A DNA stretch of 64,000 nt from Luscinia megarhynchos. Its lineage: Eukaryota; Chordata; Aves; Passeriformes; Turdidae. Made by a program: the position numbers and the translations under genes. Of this stretch, positions 1 to 11,948 are shown piece after piece (within the stretch, counting starts at the first letter, position 1; every line of letters begins with the position of its first letter). The notes under the pieces were generated by a model that ran no database searches, was not told the DNA's origin, and saw only the letters and a list, made by a program, of their open reading frames with translations. The stretch spans positions 43,008,770 to 43,072,769 of the forward strand of contig CM067568.1 of the NCBI GenBank assembly GCA_034336665.1, given 5' to 3'.

Positions 1-359
1 TCTCTGACAGGGAAGCAAAATGAACTAACAGCATAAACTGTCCTCAGGAACTGGAAGAACTGAGAAATAAATGTCCTGGTTTTGCTGCAATGGAAAAAGT
101 TTCATGACCAGAAAACACAAATTCTCCATGTAGCTTTCTGCTACTTTGGAAAGATTTATTTTGGGTAGTATCTGAAGGAGGTGTGCAATTACAGTCCATC
201 AATAGATTGGGAAATGCTTCACAGCAGCAAACAAATAATGCTATAGATAGCAATACTCCATATTTCTCTAACTTATTTAATTTTCAGTTTTTAAAAGTGC
301 TTAGCATGGCATTCTTTAATTAAACTCCTGAAATGCCTCCTAAACTAATAAATAATCTG

Positions 360-495
360 AGCTCAATTTTAGAAAGGGATAACTAAGATCAAAACATTAG
401 TATGATTTACCAAGGTCATACCATTTATCAAGGCAGGAAGAGAGCCAAAGTCACTAAATCCCAAAGCTTTGTTTTTACCACTGGTGCCTGTGTCC
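360..495 (+). mobile_element. Ancient MIR-like SINE remnant, 3' half
   Basis: The stretch follows the order of the MIR (CORE-SINE) consensus. It has an ATTTTAGA...AACTAAG block, then a well-kept CCAAGGTCATACC core, then GGCAG..AGAGCCAAAG and an AAATCCC block, ending near ACCACTGGTGCC. The matches are scattered and gapped, as expected for an insertion that predates birds. MIR is a tRNA-derived SINE with no coding capacity, moved by L2-type LINE machinery. The call is by eye from the remembered consensus, and a chance resemblance remains possible. Confidence 0.5.
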
Positions 496-595
496 TGTAT
501 TATTTTTTGTTTCATAAACTATATTTGAAATGGTTTCAGGAACCACTGGAACCAACATTACACACTCTACAGAAATGTAGTCAAAATGTAATTTA

Positions 596-2480
596 GTAAA
601 GGAAGTCAGCTGGAATGAGTCAGACCACAGTTCTAACTCAGCCTAATTACCTGGGTTGTTTTCCTCTGCTAGCAAAGAGCAATGATAGGTTTCACAGGAG
701 TCAGATGGCAGCTACAAAAATAGACCTTGGAAGCTGGAGTCAGAGAACTCAGTGTGGCTGCCACTAGATGGCAATGAGATTAAATGCTGCCCCTTCCGTG
801 GGACTGGCTCCACAATCCAGCTGGGGGAATTGTCATGCACCGGTGGTACAAGTGGTCCTGCTCCTGAACTGCAACGGGATCCCCTGGTGTGCAAAGGAAA
901 AATGGAAAATGATTCACAAAAGCTTGTAATCAAAGCATTGGAAACTGCAACACGATTATGTGCTTGATATTTGTAGCCTAGATGTGCACAAAGCTTGTGC
1001 AACTGAAACTCAAAGTGGGCCGAGTCGCACCAAAGTTTTTTCTTAGATTGAGATTTCTCAGGCTGAGGGCTGGTGCCCAAACTATCACAGATTTTCTGTG
1101 TGATGTTAGTTACCTTATTTACATGTGGACACGTGCTTTTTCTGTAAAATTCTCAGCTTGATTTAATGGTAGTCAAACCCTTTTTTTTGAAAGTGGCCTG
1201 TTTCCAAGCCAACACTGTTGTGAACTAAAGCTTGCAAAAAAGGTGTTCTAAAAGGAATAAAATGAAAGCTGATAAAATAAAACCAAACTCCAAACACACA
1301 AGAAAAGAAAAAAAGACAGCGAAAAAACAAAGAATATTCTGATTTTTTTTTTTGATGAAAGATCCGATTTCGAATACTTAACAAATAATTTTGTTATCTT
1401 AAGGAAGTGTAGAAAGTATAGCAAGACTCTCAAGCTCCCACTCTCAGAATCTGGCAATTATTTCAAACTGTTTATATTTATATTTCTAAAGACTGTTGAT
1501 TTTTTACAAAATCCAGCTGTGCTACTAAAATTGAAGTGAAAAGTAAGGCTTTTCCCATTCTTTACTCCTTATAAGTGGCAGCTGCATTCTGAATCATGGT
1601 AGCAATAAATTTTGTGATCCAAGTCAAAATTTCTACCCTTCCCACCACCCCTAGTGAATCTGAAGCCTGAAGATCTTTCAAAAGCCTAATTTATGGACTA
1701 CTAAAATGTATTTTGGAGCCAGAAGTAAAATATATAGGGTGGGAATCCTTTGGTAACTGGTGCCTACCTAAAACGAATAGAGAGTTTTGGCTATACATCA
1801 AATGCAAACATTAACTTTCAGCATCAAAGGACAAGACAATGTCTTCTGACCAGAAAAGTGGTGGGCTCAACATTTTTATCATACTTCATATCTGTTTTCT
1901 TCCTGGATTAGCCTCTTCCTTCACAGTGTTGTGTCATTTTTTTCTTTCTAGCTCTTAGGCTTGTGTCTCAACACCATCATTTTTTCCATGTCTCCTTGTC
2001 ACCTTTAGCAGAATTGTGGTTCTGGTGAAGGGTCTCCATAGGAAGACTTTGATGTCTAACAAGGATAGAAAGTTCTAAGAAAGTTGCTTAAGATAGAGGA
2101 CAAATCATAATCATTGCATAATTTTCAGTCAATTGCCTGTGTCTCTTAAGCTTGAGGTACCTGGCTGATTCACCATTCTTACAAACAAGGAGTGGAGAGA
2201 GAAAAAAGGATGGCTGAGCTCCCACCATCTGTGACAGCATGGCAGCAGTGCTGCAGCTGCTGATTCTAAAAGGAGGCAAGGGCTAAACCCCACTGCAAAG
2301 ATGGCATTTCCACATGTACCAATAATTAATAAGTATTTATATATGCCTGCTTTGGACAATGATAGAGCACTACTTTCCTTACCAACAATGAGAAAACATA
2401 AATGAAAGAATTCACAGTGAGTGTTAAATAGCCTTAGTATTTGCTCCCAAACCCTCTTTAGGCTTCAAATTAAACAGCAA
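596..2480. other. Unique AT-rich DNA, no gene seen
   Basis: No repeat family or gene could be recognised. Around 740-1080 the base composition is less AT-rich, and both strands stay open for 70-120 codons. These frames overlap each other, show no protein family signature and lack a convincing splice setting, so they are treated as chance. Short A runs occur near 1300-1360. Confidence 0.6.
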
Positions 2481-2519
2481 GATTTTTTTTACTACTTTAT
2501 TCTATCACTGTATCTATGT

Positions 2520-2752
2520 TTCCCTTCCCTTCCCTTCCCTTCCCTTCCCTTCCCTTCCCTTCCCTTCCCTTCCCTTCCCTTCCCTTCCCTTCCCTTCCCT
2601 TCCCTTCCCTTCCCTTCCCTTCCCTTCCCTTCCCTTCCCTTCCCTTCCCTTCCCTTCCCTTCCCTTCCCTTCCCTTCCCTTCCCTTCCCTTCCCTTCCCT
2701 TCCCTTCCCTTCCCTTCCCTTCCCTTCCCTTCCCTTCCCTTCCCTTCCCTTC
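2520..2752. repeat. (TTCCC)n pentanucleotide array
   Basis: About 233 bp of uninterrupted period-5 repeat, roughly 46 copies, with no visible substitution. It ends abruptly in TCTCTCATAA. The + strand is pure pyrimidine and the minus strand is (GGGAA)n, giving a GGG run every five bases. That makes G-quadruplex or triplex formation plausible. The purity suggests recent expansion and likely length polymorphism. Open frames through it, coding for Pro/Ser/Leu/Phe or Arg/Glu/Gly/Lys repeats, are artefacts. Confidence 0.98.
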
Positions 2753-2889
2753 TCTCATAAGTAAAACAATGAATGACTGGTTCTACTACAATGTTTTGCC
2801 ATAGTGATGTGGAAATTTAAATTAAAAGAATATGGTCTCCTGGCCAGCTTCTGAGACCAAGTGTCTGGATTTTTTGCTAATATTCAAAA

Positions 2890-3012
2890 CGTTTTTTCTG
2901 TCCTGTGTTACACTTTCTGTCTCTGCTTTATCTGTACAATGAAGATAGTAATATTTCCTGGATGCATAGGGAAACTATAATGCTGAGATCATTTGTTAGA
3001 AAAGTACTTTGA
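2890..3012 (-). mobile_element. Ancient MIR/L2-like remnant
   Basis: Read on the + strand, the order matches the reverse complement of MIR (also the L2-type 3' region). TTACACTTTCTGT..CTG leads into TTATCTGTACAATGAAGATAGTAATA, written here only in outline. Then come a CCTGGATGCATAGGG block, an AATGCTGAGATCATTTG block and AAAGTACTTTGAGAC. These correspond to the consensus features cctc-agttt-cctcatctgtaaaatgg-gataataa, taggg, gattaaatga and aaagcgctt. The copy is worn but collinear over about 120 bp. Both MIR and L2 3' ends share this motif order, so the family assignment is not certain. Confidence 0.6.
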
Positions 3013-3683
3013 GACCCAAAACAAAATGTAAAGTATTTCCCTTCAAAGTGACAGTGTAATTTCTTCCATCATTATTGATGTCTCTGGAGATATTATAAAT
3101 CAATAGCTGAAAGGGAAAGAGTATGAGAAAAAGTTCTAGGAAAATAAACATTGAAAAAAAAGGTAAAAAAAAGAGAAAGAACAACAGAATTGTTTAAATG
3201 AATAAGGAAGGTTAACTTGAATTCTTAAAGAGAACTATCTGTACTTACGTGGGTGTTTCATCAAGGGGTCAAGAATAATATGAAAGGAGCAAAGACAAAT
3301 TGGAACTGTAGAATACTAGTGCAATAAACCCAAATAAATCAGTTTTAAATGACCAGATTTGTGATCCTCCAGAGAGCACTGTTGCAAGAAATCCCAGTCT
3401 CATCTCTTCCTGCCCACACGCATTCTTTCTAATAAGATCAAGAAGACACAGGCAGCTCCATGGCCTGTTTGAGATTTATGCAGCCATCCGAAGGAGCAGC
3501 CCCATTTTTCATTCATTTTAACCCTTCCCCTGCCCTCTCCCCATTCCACTCCAACAAACCCAAGCCATTATAATAATGGCAACATCTGCCATGCAGTTAT
3601 GCAGCATGAGATCTGAAAACCTTTGCTTTCCAGGTGCATATCTGCAGAGCATAGTGAGAAGTCTGGGACTCCAGATGCTGGGG

Positions 3684-3738
<55 letters not shown>

Positions 3739-3739
3739 A
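3684..3739. repeat. (ATC)n trinucleotide array
   Basis: About 56 bp of perfect ATC/GAT repeat, roughly 18 copies, starting directly after GGGG. A frame on the minus strand reads it as poly-methionine, which is an artefact. Confidence 0.98.
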
Positions 3740-3744
3740 GGTAA

Positions 3745-3830
3745 TGTAAGATCTACCACATGCCAGAAATTCTAGACAATTTCACAGACATACTTTGATG
3801 AATTATATCTAACTCTGAGAAGAGCCAAGC
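3745..3830 (+). mobile_element. Possible MIR-like 5' half fragment
   Basis: Just after the ATC array, the string CCACATGCCAG, then ATTCTAGACAATTTCAC, then a TACTTTGATGAATTATATCTAACTCT stretch resembles the MIR run ctatgtgccaggcactgttctaag...tttacatgtattaactcatttaatcct. The agreement is patchy and could be chance. It is noted because two better MIR-like remnants lie within 3.5 kb. Confidence 0.25.
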
Positions 3831-6800
3831 TGCTGTTCACCTCTAAGTATTTTTTCACAAACATTTACATTCTTATATCAAAGAATCAATAGTACTAGGT
3901 AATATAAAATAAATTCTTTGAAAATAATCAGGTTATCTAAGTTGGTTCATTTCTGTGAAGAATTAGCAGCTTATGCAATTTTTTTACCAAGCTTTTTTAG
4001 ACAAAGTATTTTTTAAAACTTCATTTGGTAGAAAATTCTTCATCACTGTATTAATAACCAGCACATATGGCTGGTAATTTGCATTATGTCAGCTGGTGGA
4101 TCAAAATCTAGGACCATACTGGTACAACTGGTCTAAGCCAAATCCCTCTATATCAAAACAACCAAACCAAATAAAACCAAAAAAGATAACCCTGATTCTA
4201 AATTAAATTAAAGACAAGAGGTAGAGAACAGTTTCCAAGTGAGATATAAACTTTCTAATTTAATATGTCTTTCTGTGTAAGAGTTTACAAAATAACTTTT
4301 ACTTTGTGTCTGATCTTCTTCAATGTTTCCTCTTCCTTGAAATATATAAAAAACTGAAGAAATCTCCTCCTTTGCTGAAGTTCAGTACTAACTGGTGGTG
4401 TCTATTAAAAGAGAGATTTCTTTCAGCTGTAACTAAAACAACACCTTGCCCAAAATACTCATATGGCTTTGGAAATGCTCATTCCTTCCAGTTGTTTCTT
4501 TCTCCTCATCCTCCTGACATGTTGTTTTCCTTTTTCCCATGCACTACCTGATTAGGTTGAAACAGAAAACACTGAAGAAATCTTGCTCTTGTTGTACATG
4601 ATATGACTTAAATGAGGTCTTATCAGACCCTTGTGTCTCATTTGATTTCAAATAAATTTTGGCTAAGGACAAAATTGTTTGGCAGAACCTCACCCAATCC
4701 ACCAAAATTTTGGATAGCCCAGAAACACTTCTGGTAATAGTATAATCTGGTAATTTATATTATTGCAATTTTCTATAATATTTATGTATCTCTCAACCTA
4801 AACCTTCTAGTTTATGAAAATGACAGCTAAAAAAATAGGAACAAAAGAGAAGAAGGGTAATTAGACCAAGATGCATCCAAGGGCAAAATCTGTGGAAAAG
4901 ACTTCAAACTCAAGTTTTGCAAAGCAAGTACGACATGGGAGAGAAGAATTCAATGTCAAGAATTAAAGATAATTTATTCACCAGGCCAAGAGGGAGGCAG
5001 AAAAATGCAGGAGCTCTATGTTGTACTTTCAATGATTGTGAGCGTGCTGGAGAAGAGAGCTAGCTTGAGAAAAGGGTTTGTAGAAATCAAATTGAGAGTA
5101 AAAATACAAATTTATGAGCCAAAGTGTCATGTAATTAGAGACTAAAGACACTGATGTGACCTACTCATCAGAATGAAGAAAACAATCTCTCACCACTGTG
5201 GCATTGCTATGCTCACATTGTTCTGTCAAATATGAGTGGTCATATATTTTGCTGAGTTCTCCTCTGTGTCAGTATATATTGCAGACACAACATATTGAAG
5301 TCTTGGCACTGTTGTTTTCTTCATATAATTTCCAGATCTACATTCTATTCTAAACTACATTTTTTTTTCTCACTACATGCCTCTATTTTATTGGAAAAGT
5401 CCAAGTAACAGTCTTCACTTGGAACACTGAATTTATGTGTTTCCAAGGCTTCCAGTCCATGCAGATATATCCTCCCACCACCACTGTAGATGTTCTTCCT
5501 ACCTCTTTGCTTATCAGCTACGTTCTAAAGCACCTACTAATGAAAAATGTGAAAAAATTATGGCTAAATTTAATGACAATAACAAATACTTTGGTACAGT
5601 CAAAAGAGAGAATTAACATAGACATCAGAAATAACTTTGAACACATAGAGAACTGGAAAAAGTCATCTGCTCAAAGAGCTTCAAAGTTTTATTCTTTTAA
5701 TGTTTGGTCTACAAAGTATCTTTCTCAAAAGGAAGTTATAGGTACCTAATGTGCTCAGTGAGGCAGACATTTTACTATCATGTAAAAACATGCACACAAT
5801 CTTCATTGCAACAGGTTAGTCTTCAAAGGTTCAGAGATTCAGTGCAAACGCTTATACAAACCAACCAAAACTTCTGGTTTAAAGTTTCTAGCAATCCTGT
5901 GGGTAAAAGTTGCCTAGAACGATTTACAGTATTTCACATTTTCTTTCTGTTCAGAAATACACTGAAGATAACATTATTTGCTTTCAGCTAAAACCAAAGC
6001 CAGAAAAACTGGATAAATCTCTCTGTGAAAGCCATAAAAGTCATAGAGTTCAGTCGTGTGAGGTACTGGCTCAGATGGCTTCCTGTGAGATATAACATTC
6101 CCTCAGTGTAGCCAGTGGGAACCAAAGAACTCAGTGTTATTTTGTCTGATTTTCAATTGCAAACATTGCAAATTAAAGAAAGTAAAACTCCATTACACGC
6201 AGGCAAAGTCTTTGTGTCAATTTACTTAAAGCTATTGTTTTGAATGGAAAATGAAATGGTATAATTTTTGTGATAAAACAATTCATTTTGTGATAAAAAT
6301 AATTCATTCAGAGAAAAAAAATGGTCTTTTCTCATGGGACCCAGTTCTCACCCTTCTTGAACACATGGATGCTGACTGATGTTTAACAGCCATGTTTGGG
6401 CTTCTTCAGTAGAGTGGATTCCATTCTTGGAAATAAAGTAAAAGGGAGACAAAGCAATATTCAAGAATTTTTTAGGAAGATCATTTGTATTATGACTTAA
6501 AGATTCAGGAACTAGAATTTTTCCTGATGATACCAAGATAAAACAGATTTCTACAATAAAATTGAATAAATAGCAGAATTACTAAAAAGTATGTCAAGGA
6601 AGAGTCTGAAATTATAGGTAAAATAAGAAGTGCAGTTATGTATATCTTTTGGTAGCTTCTTTTTATTTTTTTTTTTTCCCCCCCAAAAGACATTCATCAC
6701 TGCAAATTACTCCACATCACTTGGCTTCCAAGTTTAAGTTTGCACTTCAGTAATGCTGAGAGAAAAAGACAGATCTTTGGGATGATGAATTAAGGATTTG

Positions 6801-8300
6801 AGGAAAGTATGAACATAGACATAGGGAAACCACTCTTTTTATTAAGAGGTCATTTTCTGGACTATGTTTCTAGCATACAGAAAGAGTTTAATGCCCCAAG
6901 CTCTGTAACTCATATTCAGCTCAAAGCATTTCAAAACAATCTACAACTTTCAACACCCAAATTATGTAAAGTAAAATCTCTTAAGACTTGGGAACTCAGA
7001 TATTCCAGACTCAATACATGAGTGTGACTGAGATTTTCCTGATAATGACTGATTTTCAACAGTATTCTTGATACGTACTTGTTACTGAGAGAACACTGGT
7101 CCTACCTCTAAATATGTATTTTTTCTTTATATTTGTGATTCATGCTTGCTGATACACAAATGTGGTATCTGATTGGGTAGTAGAAACTTGAATTTAGGCA
7201 ATTTCTGTGTTCCTACATTTAAAAGTCCGTGAAGTAAAGAAGACAAGAGTTCAGAAGACTCATCACAAGCAGATCAAGCAGATTGGTTTTCCTTTCATAG
7301 TGATACCATGGTTCTGAACAACTTTTATATCATTCTTACCTAGCCCTCATTTTTCAGCTCTATCACTTCCCATTAGGGTAACAAGTTGTTTGACCTCTTG
7401 CTATTTTTATTCTTTCTACGTAAATTGAACAAAGCATCTTTCAAGCAACAACAGTATATGATTCTTTGCTGAACAATTCCACTGAGGCTCAGGTAATATC
7501 CTCAAAGATTCCTGAATTAGTCTTAAAATATTTAGTTTATTGAGTGAGTTTATTAAGTTATTGAGTAAGTTTGAAAGCTACTGAGTCTTAACCATAAATG
7601 AGGGAGCAACACTGTTTACAGGAGACTACATAATTGATCTTCTTCTTTGTATTGGATAGAGATTTTTGATGTAATTTACAAATTACGAGTTTTTTGTGTG
7701 TTTTTCCTAATTCCCTGTAGGTGGTGTTTACTTGCAAATCCATGAGATTTTTTAAAAAATATGAACAGCTTTTCATAATTAAATTATACTTGACTATGAT
7801 TTGCAGATTAGCTTAGAAATAGATAATCAGTTAAGAAATCTTCAAAGTTTTTACTGGAAATTGTATTCCACTTGGACAATTTAAGTTACCACTTAAAACT
7901 GGATAAGTAAAAATTTAGTTCCCAAGTCTGTTCAGGTAGCTAGTAGAGTTTGTAGATGTTTAGAATAGGAATCAAATGTACGGAAGAGAATATCAATAAT
8001 ATAATTTTTGTTATTATCTATCACTGAGGATTTTTTTTCTCTGCTATAGCTTGGTCCTAGCCTGCCAAAGTAATTTCAGGTAATTTCAAGTGCAACATTA
8101 GGTAGAGTGCATGCTAACAGCTTGACAGATCTGTTTAAATAATTTAACATCATATTTAAAATTTAATGCTAACAAATGTTTGCCCAAAAATATTTGAAAA
8201 CACTTTGCATGAGCATTTAAACCAGTCTTACAGACTGAGCATGAACATGTCACAGCAAATCTATCACAGAAGGTGCAGCAGTTCAGGGCAAAATGGATTT
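3831..8300. other. Unique AT-rich DNA, no gene seen
   Basis: About 4.5 kb without a recognisable repeat family or gene. Open frames of 60-104 codons (for example 5435-5749, plus strand) lack domain signatures, have AT-driven amino-acid content and sit in no visible exon context. A T12C7 polypyrimidine run lies at about 6666-6684. Confidence 0.6.
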
Positions 8301-8307
8301 ACCTGTC

Positions 8308-8331
8308 TTTTTTTTTTTTTTTTTTTTTTTT
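8308..8331. repeat. Poly(T) homopolymer, 24 bp
   Basis: Twenty-four uninterrupted T bases. On the minus strand this is a poly(A) tract, but no AATAAA signal lies just upstream in that direction and no duplicated flank was seen. A retroposed transcript is therefore not supported. Confidence 0.95.
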
Positions 8332-8579
8332 GAGTTCTCTTGGAGAAAGCTCATTTTTAGAACTTTATCTTCTCTAGCACTTGTCTTTCTCAGCTCAAAT
8401 GCTTTTATGATCTATGTAATGCCCCTGATGCTTATCTCAAATGGAATTGTCTGAGCACTGCCAGGACTGAGAGACTCAGAAAAATATATGGTTACTTGTT
8501 TCCTCCACACCCTCTTCAAACTGAAACTGAACCCTGTGTCATCTTTTAATGGAAAGTTTTTGGTTTGAGTTTGTTTTTT

Positions 8580-8990
8580 TCGTGCTCAGTTGACCACAGT
8601 GCATTCACCAGGTTATAAAACACCTTTTAAAAGAAACATATGAGGCTATATCCACTGAACTCCAGCACCATTAAATATTTATCGATACAATAGTGCACAT
8701 TTCAGTGTGAAATAAACATCAGGCTCTGCAAATTTAATAGTTTCCAGTGGAGGAAATAAAAAGGATCAAAAAAGAAGAAGAGAAAAGAAAAAACCTCCCA
8801 GAGTTTCTGTAATCCCAAGAACTTGCCTTAACAAATAAATAGTTCATGATGTGCCAAAAGTGAATTGCCAAATGATTGACCACATCCTATATTGCACAAG
8901 GAAAAGGCTGCTGTTGTTTTTACAAGTGTGTTTCATTCAGGGTTTGACTTCATTGTGTAAATACTATGGAGCTCGCTTTTCAAAATTAAC
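8580..8990. other. Candidate conserved non-coding block
   Basis: Repeat-free stretch of balanced sequence with several compact motif-like strings: TTGACCACAGTGCATTC, an ATTAAATATTTATCGATAC stretch, GCCAAATGATTGACCACATC and TTGTTTTTACAAGTGTGTTTC. This texture is common in vertebrate enhancers. It is an impression only; nothing in a single sequence can show conservation. Confidence 0.18.
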
Positions 8991-9414
8991 CTTTATTATA
9001 GATTAGCTGTAGACAGGGTTGGAGGGGGAAGGAAGCACAGAAATTAAGGGACAGGAGCACCCCAGAAAGTCTTAATCCCATATTTCCTGAACTGGAATTG
9101 CTGAAGTCTAAAAAAATGTTCTAGGGGACTTAGAACAAAGAAATATATTTTAAAAACTGCTTTCTCTTACATCTGAAAAGCAACAAGGAAAAAATACTCT
9201 CTCTATATATATATTTGCACTAGGCACTAGATGGAATTTCAGGGTAGTCGATAAATATATGTTACTAAAATCCTGCTGCAGTGGAAAAAAATTTAGATTC
9301 ATTTTTTCCCAATCAAAACATTCAATGGATATTTAGCAGTTTTGAATGGATTTAAAAAAAAACAAAAAAAATCTGAATCCAAGTCTAAATATTAACCTTA
9401 ATAATGATTTAAAC

Positions 9415-9755
9415 TATCACTAAGCCATGTCCCTGTTGCAGTTACCTGTCTTCTAATTATTCCCAGGGACAGTGACTCAACCTCTTCCCTTGGCAGCCTG
9501 TTCCATTCATAGCCAGTTGTAGAGAGTGATAAGGTCCTCTCTGAGCCTCCCTTTTTCCAGGCTAAGCATGCCCAGCTCCCTCAGCTGCTCCTCATCAGAC
9601 TTGTGCTCCAGACCTCTCTCATCCCTGTTGTCCTTCTCTGGACACACCCCAGAACCTCAATGTCCTTGTAATGAGGGGCCCAAAACTGAACACAGGGATT
9701 TGAGGTGTGGCCTCGCCAGTGCCAAGTGCAGGGGAATTATTCTCTACATTTGAGC
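9415..9755 (-). mobile_element. CR1 LINE fragment, internally deleted
   Basis: The + strand shows the reverse complement of the CR1 3' region. It begins near AAGCCATGTCCCT, passes through CCAGGGACAGTGACTCAACC and GGCAGCCTGTTCCA, and continues with GTTGTAGAGAGTGATAAGGTC, CAGACTTGTGCTCCAGACC and the GGGGCCCAAAACTGAACACAG stretch to GTGTGGCCTCGCCAGTGCC. At about 9507-9515 the text jumps from the TTCCA block to the TAGAGAG block, skipping roughly 140 bp present in the remembered consensus. The extreme 3' tail is also missing. CR1 is a non-LTR retrotransposon that inserts by target-primed reverse transcription, and most avian copies are short 5'-truncated pieces like this. Confidence 0.9.
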
Positions 9756-10004
9756 CAGAAATATCAAAAAAGCGTATTAAGTTCCTAGAATTCAACAGCT
9801 TTTCAAATTCTTTTGTAGGTTCCATGTTCTTCCTGTTTTGAAAAGTGAAGAGCATGAAATAGCAATGAACTTCTGCAAATAGCTCCTTCCCAGCCTTTTG
9901 GACCCAGTCTGCTCCAGCCAGGATGGATTTACAAAGTATGGAGAAGATGGGGACTGACTTCCTTTCCTCCCCTCCTTTCCTGGGAGTAAATATTTCCTAC
10001 TTTT

Positions 10005-10047
10005 GGGTCACAGACCATAGTCACAGGTCACAGTCACAGATCACAGC
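10005..10047. repeat. Short imperfect TCACAG tandem
   Basis: Five closely spaced copies of a TCACAG-like unit (GGTCACAG, AGTCACAG, GGTCACAG, AGTCACAG, GATCACAG) in about 43 bp. The GGTCA strings also resemble nuclear-receptor half-sites. The tract is short and its origin is unclear. Confidence 0.6.
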
Positions 10048-10059
10048 CATTCTCCCTTT

Positions 10060-11875
10060 TCCCTGATTCCAGGAGATCAGGCCTTTTACCCAGGCAACTG
10101 CATTCTCTTATTTCTTAAAAAACCATGAACACAAAACTTAGCAAATTATATACAATGGATTGATTGCTCATTATAAAGTCAAAGTGGAAAGGAAATGGTA
10201 TACTCATTTCAGGTAATTCCTTGTTTTAATGTAGTATTTGTTACTTTAAAAAAATTACTTTTCCTAACCTTTCTTTGCCTTTAGCGTCAGATCCTTGATA
10301 TAAACCAGAGCTAATAACACTGCCTAATGTCACAGACTATGTATGAGTATTAATTAATTAATACATTAAAATCTGTTCCTAGAACTCGGTTAATAGAAGT
10401 GAAGGAACCAGCTATTATTGTTGGTATATTCTTTTCAAAATATATGTACTTATTTACCTGGCTTTTGGGAAATCTTTTAAGCAATATAAAGAAAATTACA
10501 TCATATATTATGCATGTGCATATCTTATTCAGATTAATACATCTTAAGGTCACTGACACTATTCAGAAAAAACCTAAAGGAGTGAATTTCTATGTTGGAT
10601 ATAATAACAATTCCTACATTCTGAAAGCAACCACGCTGCTGATTAAGAAAACGTGCTGCTAATGGTATGCTTTGCACAGGTTAACTATGCACAACAGTTC
10701 ATATCCCTTCTGAATTGTAAAGACTTTTCCTGTATGAGAGTTAGTTTTTGGTATGTTTTTTGGTTGATTTGGATTGTTTGGATTTTTTTTTTAGTCATTA
10801 TTTGCAGGACAGAACTTTCATTTGTGCAACATTGTTCTATGAAAATGCAGAGCTAGTGTCTATTTCAGTTGCATATAACAACTTCCTCCCCTGGGCTCAG
10901 CTGTGATCCAGTGATAAAAAATTGATGATAAAGGTAGAGAACTGCTGGAAACTGTAAATCATGTTGGTAAATAGTGAATGGGTGTCAGTTATGAAGACAA
11001 CAAAAGAGATGATAGGAAAAGTACCATGCTGGAATTGGGTTAAATGGTAGCTGACTTATTGTATATATTACAGAAAAAGATGATAAGGCTGCAGGCTTGG
11101 AATGTGTTAGTAAGAAGTGGAATTTAGTCTAGTGGTTTATAGAATTGTAAGCTGTGGATAGAGCTTCTAATTTCAAAATGAAATCCAATCAAAATTCAGA
11201 TTTTGAGATACTCCATTTAAAACCCAATGTCATATTCAAAGTGAAAAAGTTATGCCTTACAATATATTGGATTCAAATTTCTGAAACACCTGGTTAAACC
11301 TGACTTTTGTCTAGAAAGTACTCTGATTTTGGTTCTTTGCATTACAAGCAATTCCAAAACAAACAAACAAACAAAAAACCACACCAGTACACTTCTACTG
11401 TCATAATGAAGTGGCAGGGTACTTTACTGTAGAAAATAAAGACATCACACATGACTGAAAAAATATCTATTGATTTTTCCCTACCCACACAAATACTCTA
11501 TTGAAATTAAAACATCTAAAAATCTCTTCCAAGATGGATATTTTTCTCTCTCATTTCCACTGATTTTCAATTATCTGCCCCCAAACTACAATTCTGCAAA
11601 TGTCATGACTAAGACATATCCCCACTTTGAACAGATTCATTATTGAATGGTGTAATCTTAGTTGCTGCCTTTAGAACTGCAAAACAGACTTAGTTCACAA
11701 TGTCAGAATGGCTAACTTAAAAATGTAGATTGTGCCATAGCCTCTATATGACCTTGACAAGATTTGGAGGAATCCAGTGAAGGTAGCTCGGGGTACAGCT
11801 GCAGTGTGAGCTGCAGGTTGAGCTCTGAGTGGGGAGAGCCCAAGGCAGGAGCTGCTGACCCTTTGGATGACAAAA
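10060..11875. other. Unique AT-rich DNA, no gene seen
   Basis: No repeat family or gene could be recognised. There is a small AAAC run at about 11361-11380. Open frames up to 87 codons are unremarkable and AT-driven. Confidence 0.6.
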
Positions 11876-11879
11876 GGCC

Positions 11880-11948
11880 CAGGGACAGACACCCAGAGGA
11901 ATAGGTGATCTTCAGGGGTCACTTCCAATCTAAATTATTTTATAATTT
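11880..11948 (+). mobile_element. CR1 LINE 3' tail, degraded
   Basis: The end of the segment reads GGTGATCTTCAGGGGTCACTT then CCAATCTAAATTATTTTAT. This matches the CR1 terminal order (gatgatctt..aggggtcccttccaaccc-aaatnattctatga) with several substitutions. Sequence just upstream (11770-11880) is GC-richer and may belong to the same copy, but could not be aligned by eye. Confidence 0.65.

Noticed and set aside
2421..2804. A 127-codon plus-strand open frame and overlapping frames on both strands
   Set aside because: They translate the (TTCCC)n array, and period-5 DNA gives open frames on both strands automatically.
5435..5749. 104-codon plus-strand open frame
   Set aside because: Composition is typical of AT-rich chance frames, with no domain, no splice context and no upstream signals.
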